64,000 bases of DNA, from positions 2,046,001 to 2,110,000 of the forward strand of contig NC_057320.1 in the NCBI RefSeq assembly GCF_000687475.1, in the 5' to 3' direction. Origin of the DNA: Ustilaginoidea virens (taxonomy: Eukaryota; Ascomycota; Sordariomycetes; Hypocreales; Clavicipitaceae). The position numbers and the translations under genes were made by a program. How positions within the stretch are numbered: the stretch's first letter is position 1; each line of letters opens with the position of its first letter. The notes beneath the pieces were generated by a model. That model had not been told where the DNA came from. It searched no databases and was given only the letters and a program-made list of their open reading frames with translations. Positions 1 to 10,649 of this stretch are shown here, one piece after another.

Positions 1-318
1 ACGCGTTTATACGGTCCTAGTAATAATATTAGCACAGAGGTATAAGAAATATAGCAGTAAGAAAAGATTAATATTGCATAGAATGCGTAATTGCACTCTT
101 GCAAACCTATGCACAGCTGCGTGCAGCTGGCTAAAGTTAGTACGCAGTTGTTTGCGTGTATAATAAAAGGGGGAAACAGCTGGCAATCCGTCGGACTAGC
201 TAGTAATTTGTCGGCGTGCAGCTGGCAATAAATGCACGCGAATAATAGTCGGAGAGAAATCGATAGGATAAAATAGATAGAATAAAGCGATTTACCGGGT
301 GCAAACCGGGCTTATAAT
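1..318 (-). mobile_element. Copia-3 copy a: 5' internal leader, cut by window edge
   Basis: This stretch is the reverse complement of 48159-48476, the leader just inside the 5' LTR of the Copia-3 element at 47588-52325. The element therefore runs leftward out of the window. The primer-binding-site region next to the LTR reads, on the minus strand, ATTATAAGCCCGG, matching the other copy with one more G-to-A change. No coding sequence of the element lies inside the window. The reading frames that can be drawn across it are shadows. Confidence 0.85.
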
Positions 319-889
319 TGTCAAACAAAAAACGGTGGTTTTTGCGCCTGCTTAGATAATGCAGTATGCGAAGGATAAAGGCAGTGGAATGGTAAAATCG
401 CAGTAAGGTAAAAGTAACAGCACAGATAAGATACGAGACTAAGGCGTAGGGACAATCTAATATGCATTAATTCTGCATACTTGCTTGCGTGCATCCATCC
501 ATACTTCCTTCCCACTATTTAGGTAGGAATATCTAGGGATTTAAATACATAATATTCCAACATAGAACATCCCTAGTGAAATCAATCTGACGTAAATATC
601 GTAACCATACTGTGATATCATAGATATGTGGCGAAATGTGCATTTATAATGCATCGAGATTTGCGACGATAAAGTGGTGTGATCAATTTGTAATGCATCA
701 TACATTTGCGCGTAAGGGAATGTGTGTAAGTACTGGGTACTCAACTTTACTAGCAGCCGTCATATAAATATAAGTACTGAATACTTAATACCTTTTTCAA
801 TCTGATGATGCGGCGATGCGTAGGAATTATCGGCGATAGATATCCAAAAATAATAAAATAAAATAACAATAAATAATTTCATTCTGATA
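319..889 (-). repeat. Copia-3 copy a: 5' LTR (571 bp)
   Basis: This is the reverse complement of the 571-bp LTRs at 47588-48158 and 51755-52325, with scattered C/T and G/A differences. On the minus strand it begins TATCAGAATG (a RIP-changed TGTCAG) and ends GTTTGACA, the usual TG...CA ends with a short inverted repeat TGTCA/TGACA. The 5 bp outside it (890-894, AGGGC) should be one half of the target-site duplication, but the other half is beyond the window. Apparent 64-67 residue reading frames here recur in every copy of the LTR and are not genes. Confidence 0.9.
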
Positions 890-1080
890 AGGGCCCCTGC
901 TGCTATTAGCTAATATGCCGCTGTAAGAGTAGGAGGAGGCTTGGGGAGATAGAGAGTGGCCTTAAGAAGGGGCGTATTAGGGTTAAGCCTATATCGGCCC
1001 CGGTTTGGTTTATTATATTATGTTTTTTTTTTTTTTTTTTTTTTTTTTTATATGTTTTTATTATTTTATTTTATTTTTTA
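890..1080. other. Unassigned spacer with 27-nt poly-T run
   Basis: This sits between the Copia-3 LTR and the recognisable 3' end of Gypsy-1. I see no similarity to other parts of the window, apart from the possibility that 1051-1080 is damaged Gypsy-1 3' UTR. Positions 1023-1049 are an uninterrupted run of T, followed by an AT-rich TTTTATTATTTTATTTT tract. On the minus strand this would read as a poly(A) tail, but nothing upstream of it on that strand looks like a poly(A)-ended retroelement. Confidence 0.5.
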
Positions 1081-1149
1081 GTAGTAGTAGGCGTTTAGTA
1101 TCGTTTACCGGTCTAATAGACCCTATTTTAAGATCCGGCTAGGCCTATT

Positions 1150-2420
1150 GTGAGTCTTAATATCCCCCTATTTGCCTTCGAATATTTCTTATGCGGTAGT
1201 ATCTTTAAAGTTTTCTAGGGGTTTTTATATTAGTAAGTTATACCTTTTCTACTTTATGAGTATATTATGTTTCTATCCCCGGCCTTATGCGTTCTTCGCT
1301 ATGAGTATCTCTTTAACCTTATACTCCTTATATAGGTTTATAGAGTCTTAGGGGAGGACGAATAGGGGCCCGGGTTATATATCGGTTATTATTTAATTAG
1401 GTAATAGATTAGAAGCGGCTCGTTCGATTAGGTTAATATAAAAAACTAGATAGATACCTTATAGGATATCGAGTTGGATATTAAGCGGTAATAAGATGGC
1501 AATAATAGTATATTTAGTAGAGACCTAATCGAGCTTCTTATATAGGCGGTTCGTTTTAATATTCTAGAGGTTTAACTATACCTAATTACTAACCTAGAAG
1601 CGTTTGGCTAAGCGTTATAAATGGTTAGTAGTATTTTGCTATTATTATTATGCGAAAGCGATAGTAGCCTAGGCTAATTCTTATCCTTCTTTAAGGTTAT
1701 TAAGAAAGAGGGCTATATGCCCTTTTAGGGTAGTTAAGCTTAGGGTTACCTCTAGAGGTAGGGCGATAATCGGTATATTAAACCTATTAAGCAGCTAGTT
1801 TAGGCTAAATTTAGTAATAGATGAGGTCTAGTTGTTTAATGCAAGTTAATATGCCGCGAGATGGTGTGGCCAATCGTACTAATTAAAGGAAACTATAATA
1901 CAGAGGACTGTTTATACCTTTTAGTTTATTTGCTCTATGCTGCTATTAGTTTGGGGGTAGTATACTATTAATAGAAGTTGCTCGGTCCTAATTGATTTGT
2001 ATAGTATAGACTAAAATTAGCCTACCTAATTTGAACCTTAATTGCTAATAATCTCCTTAGGGAAGCTATAAAAGCGCTACTAGTACTATTAGAAGCATTT
2101 TGCGTAGTCTTCTGCTTTTATTAAGTATATAGCCTTAAGCTAGATATACTTCGATAAGCGATCTATAATGACTATAAGGAATTGCGGGTTAGAGGCATTA
2201 TAGGTAGGAAGGTCGGTTATAAAGTCGATTAATATTTACGATTAAAAGCGGTCTATAATTAGTAGCAGTTATAATAACCCCTAGCGTAATTAGCGGCTCT
2301 TATGCACCTTATAGTATCGGCAATTCTAAATATATCTTGCTACCTTAGACGATATATTGTCGAAGTGATAATCCTATCGTAATAGTTAGAAGGTAGTATT
2401 TTTCTTTGGGTAGCCTGTAA
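1150..2420 (-). pseudogene. Gypsy-1 integrase and chromodomain relic
   Basis: On the minus strand, the zinc-binding N-terminal part of a gypsy integrase lies at about 2420-2280, with residues resembling SSKVARYI followed by a CRYYK-type cysteine cluster. The start of the catalytic core (ISIDFITDLP-like) is at about 2250-2220. The C-terminal end, at about 1340-1150, aligns with the better preserved chromodomain of Gypsy-2 (26258-26404) and keeps a PLENFKDT-like core. In this family the integrase inserts the cDNA and the chromodomain is thought to steer it to heterochromatin. Many in-frame stops make it inactive. Confidence 0.75.
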
Positions 2421-2839
2421 TGGGCGAGTTATAGTAGCGTTAGATTACCGTAGTAGTTAAGGGCTTAAATGATAGAAGCTATACCTATGCCCAGTAAAGG
2501 AGTATACTGTGTGCATTTAGGGTATAGTTAGTAATTTATTCTTGTGTTGCCGCTTTTACTAAAAATTATCGTTCCCTATTTGCGACTACCGTCTATTGGG
2601 CCCGATATATGCTATCTTTAGATATCGCTTGGTTTTAAATAGCTTAAAGGTAGGAGTCGGCGAAGATATATAGGCTATAAGGTAGGGTGGTCTATAGGGC
2701 TAAGGTCGGTATTATCTTGCCTTTTATCTTATCTATATTAAGTGCTGAAATAGATAGTAGTTTTAGGATCTAGCCGATTTGTGGCTTTACTTTATCTACC
2801 TTTTATTCCTATTGAGAAAGCGTATTAAGGCATTAGGCT

Positions 2840-4770
2840 TATAATTTTAGCTTATACCGAAGATAGAAATTAAAGAGTGCTAAAGTTTCGGCCTATTGGG
2901 CTTATCGCTTGGATATTTCTTATAGTTAGGCAAAGTATTTTAGGTTCTTATGGTTGGTAAGGATAGTAAAGGGGGAGGCTATTAAGCAGAGTTCTACTAA
3001 CCATACCTTAAGGCAAGAGATAATAGCGAGGAGTTCTTTATCGTATATAGTATAGTTCTATTCTGCGTCCGATAAGTAAGCAGAATAGTATATAATAGGG
3101 TAGAATATACTATCCTCCCTAATTTACGATAGATAGCCGCCGAGGGCTATGCCGGAATTATTTGCCTTAAGGACCGTCTCCTTATTAGGGTCCTATTAGG
3201 CGAGAACCAGAGATAATATAAAATACTACTTAAGCGCTTAGAATGCCGCCTCTTTTTTATCTAATTATTAGAATAGGACCCTTTTTTTATTAACCTAATT
3301 AAAGGGTCGATAAGGCGGGAGAAGTCTAGGATAAAATCGCGGTAGAAGTTGGTAAAACCGAGGAAACTATAAATGCTTTTTAATTTCGTAGGTGCTTCTT
3401 AGTTCTAGATAGCCTTAATCTTTTTAGGGTCTAAATAGATTTCCTTTCTAGCTATTATGATATATCCTAGGTATTAGACCTCTTTTACTGCGAAGTTATA
3501 TTTATTAAGATCTAAATTTAAGCCGGCCTTTTATAGTCGTCGAAGGACTTCCTTAATATGCCCTATATGGTCTGCCTTTATTCCCCCGGTATAAATTAAA
3601 ATATTATTAAGGTAGGCGGTTATAAAGTCTCCTAGTGTATTCCCTAAGGCCCTATTAATATATCTTTAGAAGGTTATAAGGGCCTTAGTTAGGCTAAATA
3701 GCGTAATAAGCTATTTAAATAGTCTGAATTATATGCGGAATGCGGTTAAGTATTTATCGCCCTTTATAATATGTATCTTATAGAATGCTATATGTATATT
3801 AACTTTGGTAAACTATTTCGCTTGGGATAAGGATCGTAAGGTCTCCTTAATTAAGGGGAGGGGGTATTAGTCTTAGATTGTAACCTTATTGAGGGCTTGG
3901 TAGTCGATATAAAAACGCTACCTACTATTCCTTTTTCTAGCTAGTAGGATTAGTATTACTACTAATAAGGAGCTTGTGTAGATCTATCCTTTATCTATTA
4001 GGTTAATTACTTATCTTCGAACCTTAAGTAACTAGTCTTATGGTATATTATATAATAGGCCCTAAGGTAAGTCTGGCTGGCTCTTATCTATAGTCTTTTT
4101 AAGCCGGATATAGTAGTCTAATATACCCTAGTATAGAGGGAGATTAGAAGCTTTCTCCTTATTAAAGAGGTTAGCAAATTCCTATAATTCTATTAGGAGT
4201 ACCTGTGGCTTTTGCGATTATAGGGCGGAGTCTTAATAAGGTGGCAGTATAACGTAGAGGATATATGTTATCTCCTATAAGCTTATTGTAATAAAGGAAG
4301 TCGATTAGTCTTTAGAGCATTTTGCCTGCTTTAGTATACTATAAAAGACCGAGCTAAGGATATTTATTATAATCGGACCCTATCGCCTTCTCGTTAATTC
4401 CTTAATAATAAGGCTACCTATTAATCCGATCTTTAATTAATATTACTTCGCCTGTAGTATAATATTATAGTGCTCTATCTAAGGTATTTTAAGGATAATA
4501 TCGCAGGTAAGGCCTAGGATAACGTAAAGTATAACCGTAGATGGCTATCTATCGATATCGATTACTATATAAACGATATAGGTAATAAAAGAATATATTA
4601 CTTTACGTTCTCCTAAATAGCTCTAGATATTTACTGCCGTTCCGATTTCCTTATATTATAGTAGGCAGATAGGTTAGAGGCCTAATCGTTATACTATCCT
4701 TTCGCTTATAGCGCTATAGTAGTTATATCCTAAGTCGATTAAGGTATTAATAAAGGTATAGGATTTATAT
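2840..4770 (-). pseudogene. Gypsy-1 protease, reverse transcriptase and RNase H relic
   Basis: Minus strand. An aspartic-protease-like segment lies at about 4770-4680 (LIDLGYNYYSAISERIV; the active-site serine codon has changed, since Gypsy-3 keeps DSG). Reverse transcriptase spans about 4060-3560: an FTKVNIHIAFYKI segment corresponds to the FxKxDxRxAFxxI block, and the catalytic box at 3588-3617 reads YLNNILIY where active enzymes have YLDDILIY. Both catalytic Asp codons (GAC/GAT) are now AAT, as G-to-A RIP would do. RNase H is marked by a DKELLAII segment at about 3015-3050. Stops interrupt all of it. Confidence 0.8.
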
Positions 4771-6079
4771 AAGATTGGTATTAAAAAAGGGTATCTATCT
4801 ATTTATTCTGCGATCTCCTTTAATTCCTTCTGTGATTAAGCCGGGGTCTATATATATATCTTAAGTCTTCTAATAAGATTAAGTTTAAAGGCTATTCTTT
4901 TTCCTAATCTTTATTACTACTTTCGACCTCTATAACTTATAAATTAAGCGAGGCCACTTTAGCTGCATTAGGTCGGATTACCGGCAATAGGTGGTATATA
5001 AATGTCTAATAATTAGGAGAGCTATACTAAAGATAAAGACCTTTCTTCTTATAATCTTTATGCTATTTTTTAGAGACCTATATCGCCTTAGGCGCGTATT
5101 GATTACCCTTTGAGTCTAGCTTATTAACGCCTGATATTTATATATCGCCCTTAGAATCCTAGGCATATATCGGTCGGGAATAGGTCAAACCTATATAATG
5201 ATTAATAGTTAAGCTAGTCTTAATATCGATAGCAATTTGTTGGTAATAGTCTACCGCCGAATAATAGTTGTGACGGGAGACCCTAAGGCTAATAATCTTA
5301 TTAGCTATATGAGCGTTAAGCGCTAATTAGAGGTATTTAAGCTTAACTTCTTTAGGCTAACCAAGACCGCTAGTAAGTATAAGTTTTTCCTCGAATCGTA
5401 TAAAAAAAGCGGCAAAAGGTTCCTTAGGGCCCTAGCATAAGGAGTGCTTAAGCTTAGTAATAGTGCGATCCTATTAGTCCGGGTCTTTAAAGAGATATTA
5501 GAGGTATTTAAAGAACTTTATTATATTATAATCGCAAGCTATACTATTCTCAAAAAAGGCTGCGACCTATAATTAGACTATAGACGAAAGGTTCTAGAAG
5601 ATAAATATCTATTAGGTCTTCTTATCCCTAATAAATTCCTTATCGACCTTAAGCTTATGTTATATAAAGGTCCGCTAGGCTGTAAATATAGCCTTTTTGC
5701 TATTAAAGGGGTCCCTTATCGGGATCGGCTTGCGTTTTAGCTAGGTATCCTGAGCTATAGGGAGGGGGGCGTTCTATTATACGATTGGGGCCGGTTAGGT
5801 GGCGTTTTAGGAGCTATTTGACTGGTTCATAAGGAGGGTCTACAGTAAGGCAGTAATAATAGCGAGGTATTGTGCGTTAGTCTGTATCTACGCCTCTATC
5901 TATTATAACCCCGATGCGAGCTGCTCTACTCGGGTATATGTATTATATCGGGAGTATTGTGGTCTTGGGTTATTTGTACCCATTTCTCTAGGTGTACTCA
6001 TCTTGATATTTTGTATAGCCTGTATTATCGGCTCTATGATGTGAGGTTATAATAGTAAGGCTGAGAGAGTCTATTTAAA
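4771..6079 (-). pseudogene. Gypsy-1 gag region and 5' leader relic
   Basis: This occupies the gag position between the 5' LTR and the protease on the minus strand and aligns with the corresponding part of Gypsy-3 (about 54560-55827). No reading frame survives and I cannot identify a zinc knuckle, so the assignment is by position and by similarity between copies. The first hundred or so bases inside the LTR are non-coding leader. Confidence 0.6.
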
Positions 6080-6323
6080 TATAAAGGACTGGCCCTAGGG
6101 CTACTGCGAATAGGCGTCGAATAAATATATTAAATAGATTAAGGAGGAAAGAGAGAGGACCCGAATAGGGGCCTTTAAGTAGCCTATTTATGCCCGTATG
6201 TAGTACGGGCCGAGTCCTTAGCGAGCCCTTGTGACCTTGTGCCGATACTCCTGAGGCTAGTCGCGGGCGCAGCCCGAGTCCTAGCCATATTGTGGCGCGG
6301 GCGTAGCCCGAGCCCGTGATACA
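6080..6323 (-). repeat. Gypsy-1 5' LTR (244 bp)
   Basis: Similar copies lie at 25903-26157 (Gypsy-2 3' LTR) and 55828-56071 (Gypsy-3 5' LTR). On the minus strand it starts TGTATCACGGGC and ends CCTTTATA, where Gypsy-2 keeps CCGTTACA, so TG...CA ends are inferred. A hairpin motif, TCGGGCTACGCCCG on the minus strand, lies at 6298-6311, 12 nt from the LTR start. A related CGGGCTGCGCCCG is at about 6263-6275. Confidence 0.85.
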
Positions 6324-8295
6324 AGCTGTAATTTCTATTCCTTTTTTATTTAGTTGCCTACTTTATTATTAATAATAGTATAGGCTCGGCATAATAGGGC
6401 GTAGTATCTTTCGACTTTACTAATACTATTATAGGCTTCTATAGGAATTTCATCTATATTAATAGATAGAAGCCGGGCATTATAATAGAATTCGGCGGAA
6501 GTAAAGTTTAGTCTGGTATCGTAGACTATTTAATCCGGTGGGCTAAAGTAGGTATCAATCTAGCATTCCTTAAGGGCATTCTAAATATTGTAGGCCTTCT
6601 GCCTTTATAGATTAAGAAATCTAGCTACCTAGAAGCTTATCGCGGTATCTATAATGTGCAATACCGGCCGATTATTAATATAAAGGATATTAACGATAAT
6701 CTCGTAGTTAAATTAGCTAGTATTATTATCCTTAAGTGTGAATTTGAATCGGCTAGGTGCCTTTATATTCATCTAGTATTAATAGTATATATAGGTAATC
6801 CTTTCGATGATATTATGGTTAATATCATTATAACCAGCCTATTAAAGCAATTTAGTAAGTCTATTAATAGAGGGGTGCCTAAACCGACGATATAGCTAAC
6901 GGATTTCCTATAATGATAGATAGAAGGCTGTAGTATCGGTAGCATTAAGAGTCCACTATAGATATCCCTATTTCCTAATAATAGGGACCTTAATATCCCC
7001 TTGGATTAATAGGTTATCGATATTATTAAGCTTTACGCCTATCTTATCTATATCTATAATAAAATAAAGGAAGGGGGTACTACTATTAAGAACGTGAAAG
7101 GGGATATTACCGAATATTATTAGGATATTCAATATACCAGAAGAGGTAGCAGAACCTGCACTAAAGTTTACCATATACTTCTTATTAGTTATCTTAATAG
7201 TTAGGGTCTTTATTAATCTTATTAGTGCCTTTGCTTAACCTAAGCCTACTATTAATAGGCCGGAAGCATTAGTATCTAATAGGATTCTGCGGAAAGTATA
7301 GTTACTATACTATTCTTCTTTTAGAAAGGCAGAATTATAGTCGGATAAAGGCATTCGGAAGGGGTTAATCTATAAAAAGGCATATCGGCAGGATTTATCT
7401 TATAAGGCTTATAATATTTTAATTAGTAATGCCTCTATTCGCAAAAGGGCTTAGAAATACTAAGTGGCTATAATTTACAGTATAATAGCGTCCTCTGCAT
7501 CCTATTATATAATATTAGCTATTATAGCTTCGATATCTTCAATAATATTATTAAAATCGGCATCTTTAAGGTCTTAATCGGCAGTCCCTTTATATTCCTA
7601 TAGGAAAATACAGAATTTCTTATTATTAGGGGCGGTCTAGTTAGAGCGGTTCTTTAGCTATTATGCCTTTAATTCTTATTACTCTTTATTAGTATAATTG
7701 GATAACCAATATCCTAATTTATTATAAATAAAGCAACGTTATTAACGGGGCCTAGCTAGAAAGGGGCGATACTATTATTGCCGTTAATACTGCTACTATA
7801 GGCCGAATCGGCATTAAGGGCGTTAGTACCGATCGTTAGATTGACTATATCTACAGTCTATAAATAGCGCTAGATTATTATTAGCATTATTAGTATTATA
7901 ATATTATTAAAGGAAATAATGCTATTAATTTATATAAATTGACTCGTAGATAGAAAGGGATCGCTATAAGTTAGCAGCAAGGCCTTCGAATATAGGGGCA
8001 TATCGATATAGCGCCTAGCTATACTTAGGGGTATCCCTTATAGTATTAAGGACTTATCGGTAAAACTCTATATTAGCTATAAAGGGGGGAAAAAGACCAC
8101 AATATAGGCATTAAAGTTCTTCTAATAGGATATTAAGGTATTCTAGCTTTAATTTATCGGGATATTTCGCGATAGTTAATTAGAGCGTTATTCTATTCCA
8201 ATAGTATAAATAGAATTACTCTATGCTCTTATTTTCGAAATAGTTTTTAACTTTATAGACTATATCGTTAAAAGTGAGGGTATTACGAATGTATT
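6324..8295 (-). pseudogene. Copia-4 gag zinc knuckle, protease and integrase relic
   Basis: This is the downstream half of a minus-strand fungal Ty1/copia-type polyprotein; the upstream half is at 21546-23433, across LINE E2. Visible blocks from 5' to 3' are as follows. A cysteine-knuckle relic CFIYNKLGYWLSNYTN lies at about 7740-7690, with Tyr where Cys or His is usual (C/H codons changed by RIP). A protease segment lies at about 7280-6930. A GAG-pre-integrase (RFxHPSxxRL-like) is at about 6900-6860. The integrase core has YINNRPVLHIIDTA at about 6682-6642, and an ERYYAPL-like block is near 6400. Integrase directly after protease is the copia order. The RT part is absent: the element ends at 6324, where Gypsy-1 begins. 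Confidence 0.75.
8282..8295. repeat. Left target-site duplication of LINE E2
   Basis: ATTACGAATGTATT here matches ATTATAAATGCATT at 21546-21559 with three transitions. The two flank LINE E2 exactly at its (TAA)n-tailed 3' end and its 5' end, and both lie in Copia-4 sequence. A duplication of about 14 bp fits target-primed reverse transcription by a LINE. Confidence 0.75.
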
Positions 8296-8951
8296 ATTAT
8301 TATTATTAAATTACTCTAGGGGGCTATTCTAAGCTAGAAATGCCTATCTAGTACTCCGGCAGATAATCCGGAAGGGAAAAACCCGAGGTCCGGGGGGAAA
8401 ACCCTTCCTGCTAATATAATTATAACGACTAGTGAGTCGGGCCCCTAGGGGGGCCGATAGGTTACCGGCATATAAGAAAGGTAGGTACGCTATCGCTTAG
8501 GATCGTACCTAGCAGTAGTATTAGGAAGAGTGCGAGAGCGATCTAAGAAAAGTAAGTCCGGAAAAAGGTAGGTTTAGTATCTATAGAGGAGACGTGGTCC
8601 TAGGTCGGTACTCTATAAATCGAAAGTAAGGTAGAGGTTATATAAGCGGGGCAGTGCCGGCTATATAGTACGCGCGCCGGTTGCGCGGCATATACGCCGG
8701 CTGTATAGTATGTATATTGCGCGGGGGTGTTAGAGTAAGGGTAGGGGAGTTTTCTATTATCGAGGCTATATCGATGGCGAATCGGCTATAGGGGGGGTAC
8801 TTAGTGGAAGGCAAGCGGTATTAGGTCGGGGGTTAGGGTAAGCCAAATATAAAAGGAGGGCGTAAAAGCTTTTAATCGGGCGAAGATATAAAGATATAGA
8901 TGCCCCCCGATTTCTTAATCCTTTTTTCTTCTTTTCTATATAGCTATTATT
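8296..8951 (-). mobile_element. LINE E2: 3' UTR and (TAA)n tail
   Basis: This is the reverse complement of 14935-15560, the 3' UTR of LINE E1. On the minus strand it ends in a run of TAA triplets (the ATT run at 8293-8307 on the plus strand). The rest of E2 resumes at 15561. It is non-coding; the 80-residue frame at 8766-9008 is a shadow that crosses the junction into E1. Confidence 0.85.
8938..8951. repeat. Left target-site duplication of LINE E1
   Basis: ATATAGCTATTATT is repeated exactly at 15561-15574. The pair flanks E1 and lies inside the 3' UTR of E2, at the homologous point in E2's own sequence. Confidence 0.9.
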
Positions 8952-9149
8952 AAACCCCTCTGCATATGAAAACTCTTCGCGATTTCGCCCGCACCTAGGT
9001 AGCGGCACGGAACCGCCTCTAAAATCAATTCTGATAATCCTAACCGCTTCCTCTCGTCCGTTTACCCCCCTCGCCTATAGCGTATCGCGTCTAAGGAGTA
9101 GGCGCGGTAGGCGCAAATAAAGTAATAGATATCGATAGAGGGAATAAGG

Positions 9150-10300
9150 GCGGTATTACATACAGCCGCTATAACCCTACCATTATAATCGCGAATAGCA
9201 TATAATATAACCAGACTAAAACCGAGCCTGCCTAAAAGTAGAAGCGACCTACTGCTATTATAATTAAAGAATCGATAAAAAAGCTCCAGGATTATATCCC
9301 CCTAGCGGTACTAAAATAAGTGCGAGAAATTATAGAAACTATAGCTGATGCGGCCTGCAGTAAAGCTACTTTAGACCCTATTGGCACCCTTATTAATATA
9401 ATTTTAAAGACTATCGAAAAAGCCATTAAATTAGCCCTCTAGGATATCCCGAAATAGGCGCCGGCTACCACCTGGGTAAATATCGCGGCATAAGGACACG
9501 CCGCTACTATTATACTACCCTAATATATTATTACTCCCCTTCTGGTCCCGCCATATATCTATAGGGAAATTTTAATTAAAGGCAATAGTATTAGCGAGAT
9601 TTTATATAACCGAATACTAATCGAAATTATAGATACCGTTAATAGAGCTACTACTGGGAATACTACGGTCGCGGCATATAGGCTATACAATAGCGATACT
9701 ATCGTTACTTTTATAGAAGAAGCAGTAAAAAGTCTTATCGCCGATATAACTTAGGTCTGACCCGCCTTTGGGCAGGAGGTAGAACTAAACTAATACTTAT
9801 TTAGTCTTATTATTAAGAATTTCCCTACTAGCTATATAGCGAATATTGCAATTAAAGAAATCTACTAAAACCTTACTAAAGCGAATAGAGAAGGCTTTAT
9901 TAGAGCCTCCCCCTGCCGCCTATATAGGACCGCTATATATACGCCCCTAATTATAAGCGTAAACTCTATTGACCTTACTAATAAGCTCTGTAAGTCTAAT
10001 ATTATTTACTAGGCAGAGATATTCGAAGCTAAACCTTATAATAACGCCTTATACCCTAAATAGTGCTATAACTGTTTTAAGTTTAGATATATTGCGGCCT
10101 ACTGCGCAGTAGCCCTATAGTATAGCCGATGCGGTATAGAAAGGCACCTAAAAGGGGAGTAGGCCTGCCTAATAATCTCTTATAGATAAAAAGAGTTATG
10201 CCTTAACTATAAAGGCCTATACCTAGTATAGTCTTGCCTCTATAGAACCTCGAATAAGTAGTAGGAGTCAGCTAGGAATTCTTATACTAGCTAACCTAGG
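9150..10300 (+). pseudogene. LINE E1 ORF1 (gag-like, zinc knuckle) relic
   Basis: ORF1 of fungal LINEs encodes an RNA-binding protein that packages the transcript. The clearest block is a zinc knuckle at 10064-10105: Cys-x2-Cys-x4-Tyr-x4-Cys, exact CCHC spacing, with Tyr (TAT) in the His position, as expected from CAT hit by RIP. A second cysteine cluster follows (about 10120-10170). Upstream sequence is rich in Ala, Lys and Ile codons with many TAG stops. The exact start is not identifiable. Confidence 0.75.
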
Positions 10301-10649
10301 CTCTTTATAGCGCCTCCTATAATATCTATAAATACTATTCCTATTGTAGAATAGAACCGATATAGAGTAGTTAGTATTTTACCCTTAAGGGAACCGATCG
10401 AGCGTATTATCTTAAAAGGATCCTCCCTATATAAATATAGCCGCCGCCCTAACTAAAAAGGCTCTATCTCTAGAGGAATATTTAATGCCAGACTAAACTA
10501 TACCTTTACCGCATTCTTATAACCGGTCCTAATATTAAGACAGATTAGGACCCTATTAGCCCTAAAGCCCGCACCTGCTCCGGCCCTAACTTTTGCCTCT
10601 ACTATAACTACTAATATACCGCCGCTACTAACCCTTACGTACCTATCTA

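Larger units (their letters stand above)
1081..6323 (-). mobile_element. Gypsy-1: RIP-degraded Ty3/gypsy chromovirus, 3' LTR missing
   Basis: Minus-strand LTR retrotransposon with domain order gag, protease, reverse transcriptase, RNase H, integrase and chromodomain, the order that defines Ty3/gypsy. The 5' LTR is at 6080-6323; no matching 3' LTR is found at the left end. It aligns along its length with Gypsy-2 (26158-30050) and Gypsy-3 (45226-46580 and 53968-55827). All frames are broken, mainly by TAG and TAA. It abuts Copia-4 at 6324, so it probably inserted into that element. With no second LTR, a target-site duplication cannot be tested. Confidence 0.85.

Noticed and set aside
6656..6895. 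79-residue open frame on the plus strand
   Set aside because: It is antisense to the Copia-4 integrase relic, which has recognisable blocks on the minus strand (YINNRPVLHIIDTA).
8296..8951. This block as a 5' UTR or promoter of the plus-strand LINE
   Set aside because: Its reverse complement is the tail-bearing 3' end of E1 (14935-15560), and the exact 14-bp duplication shows it belongs to E2.
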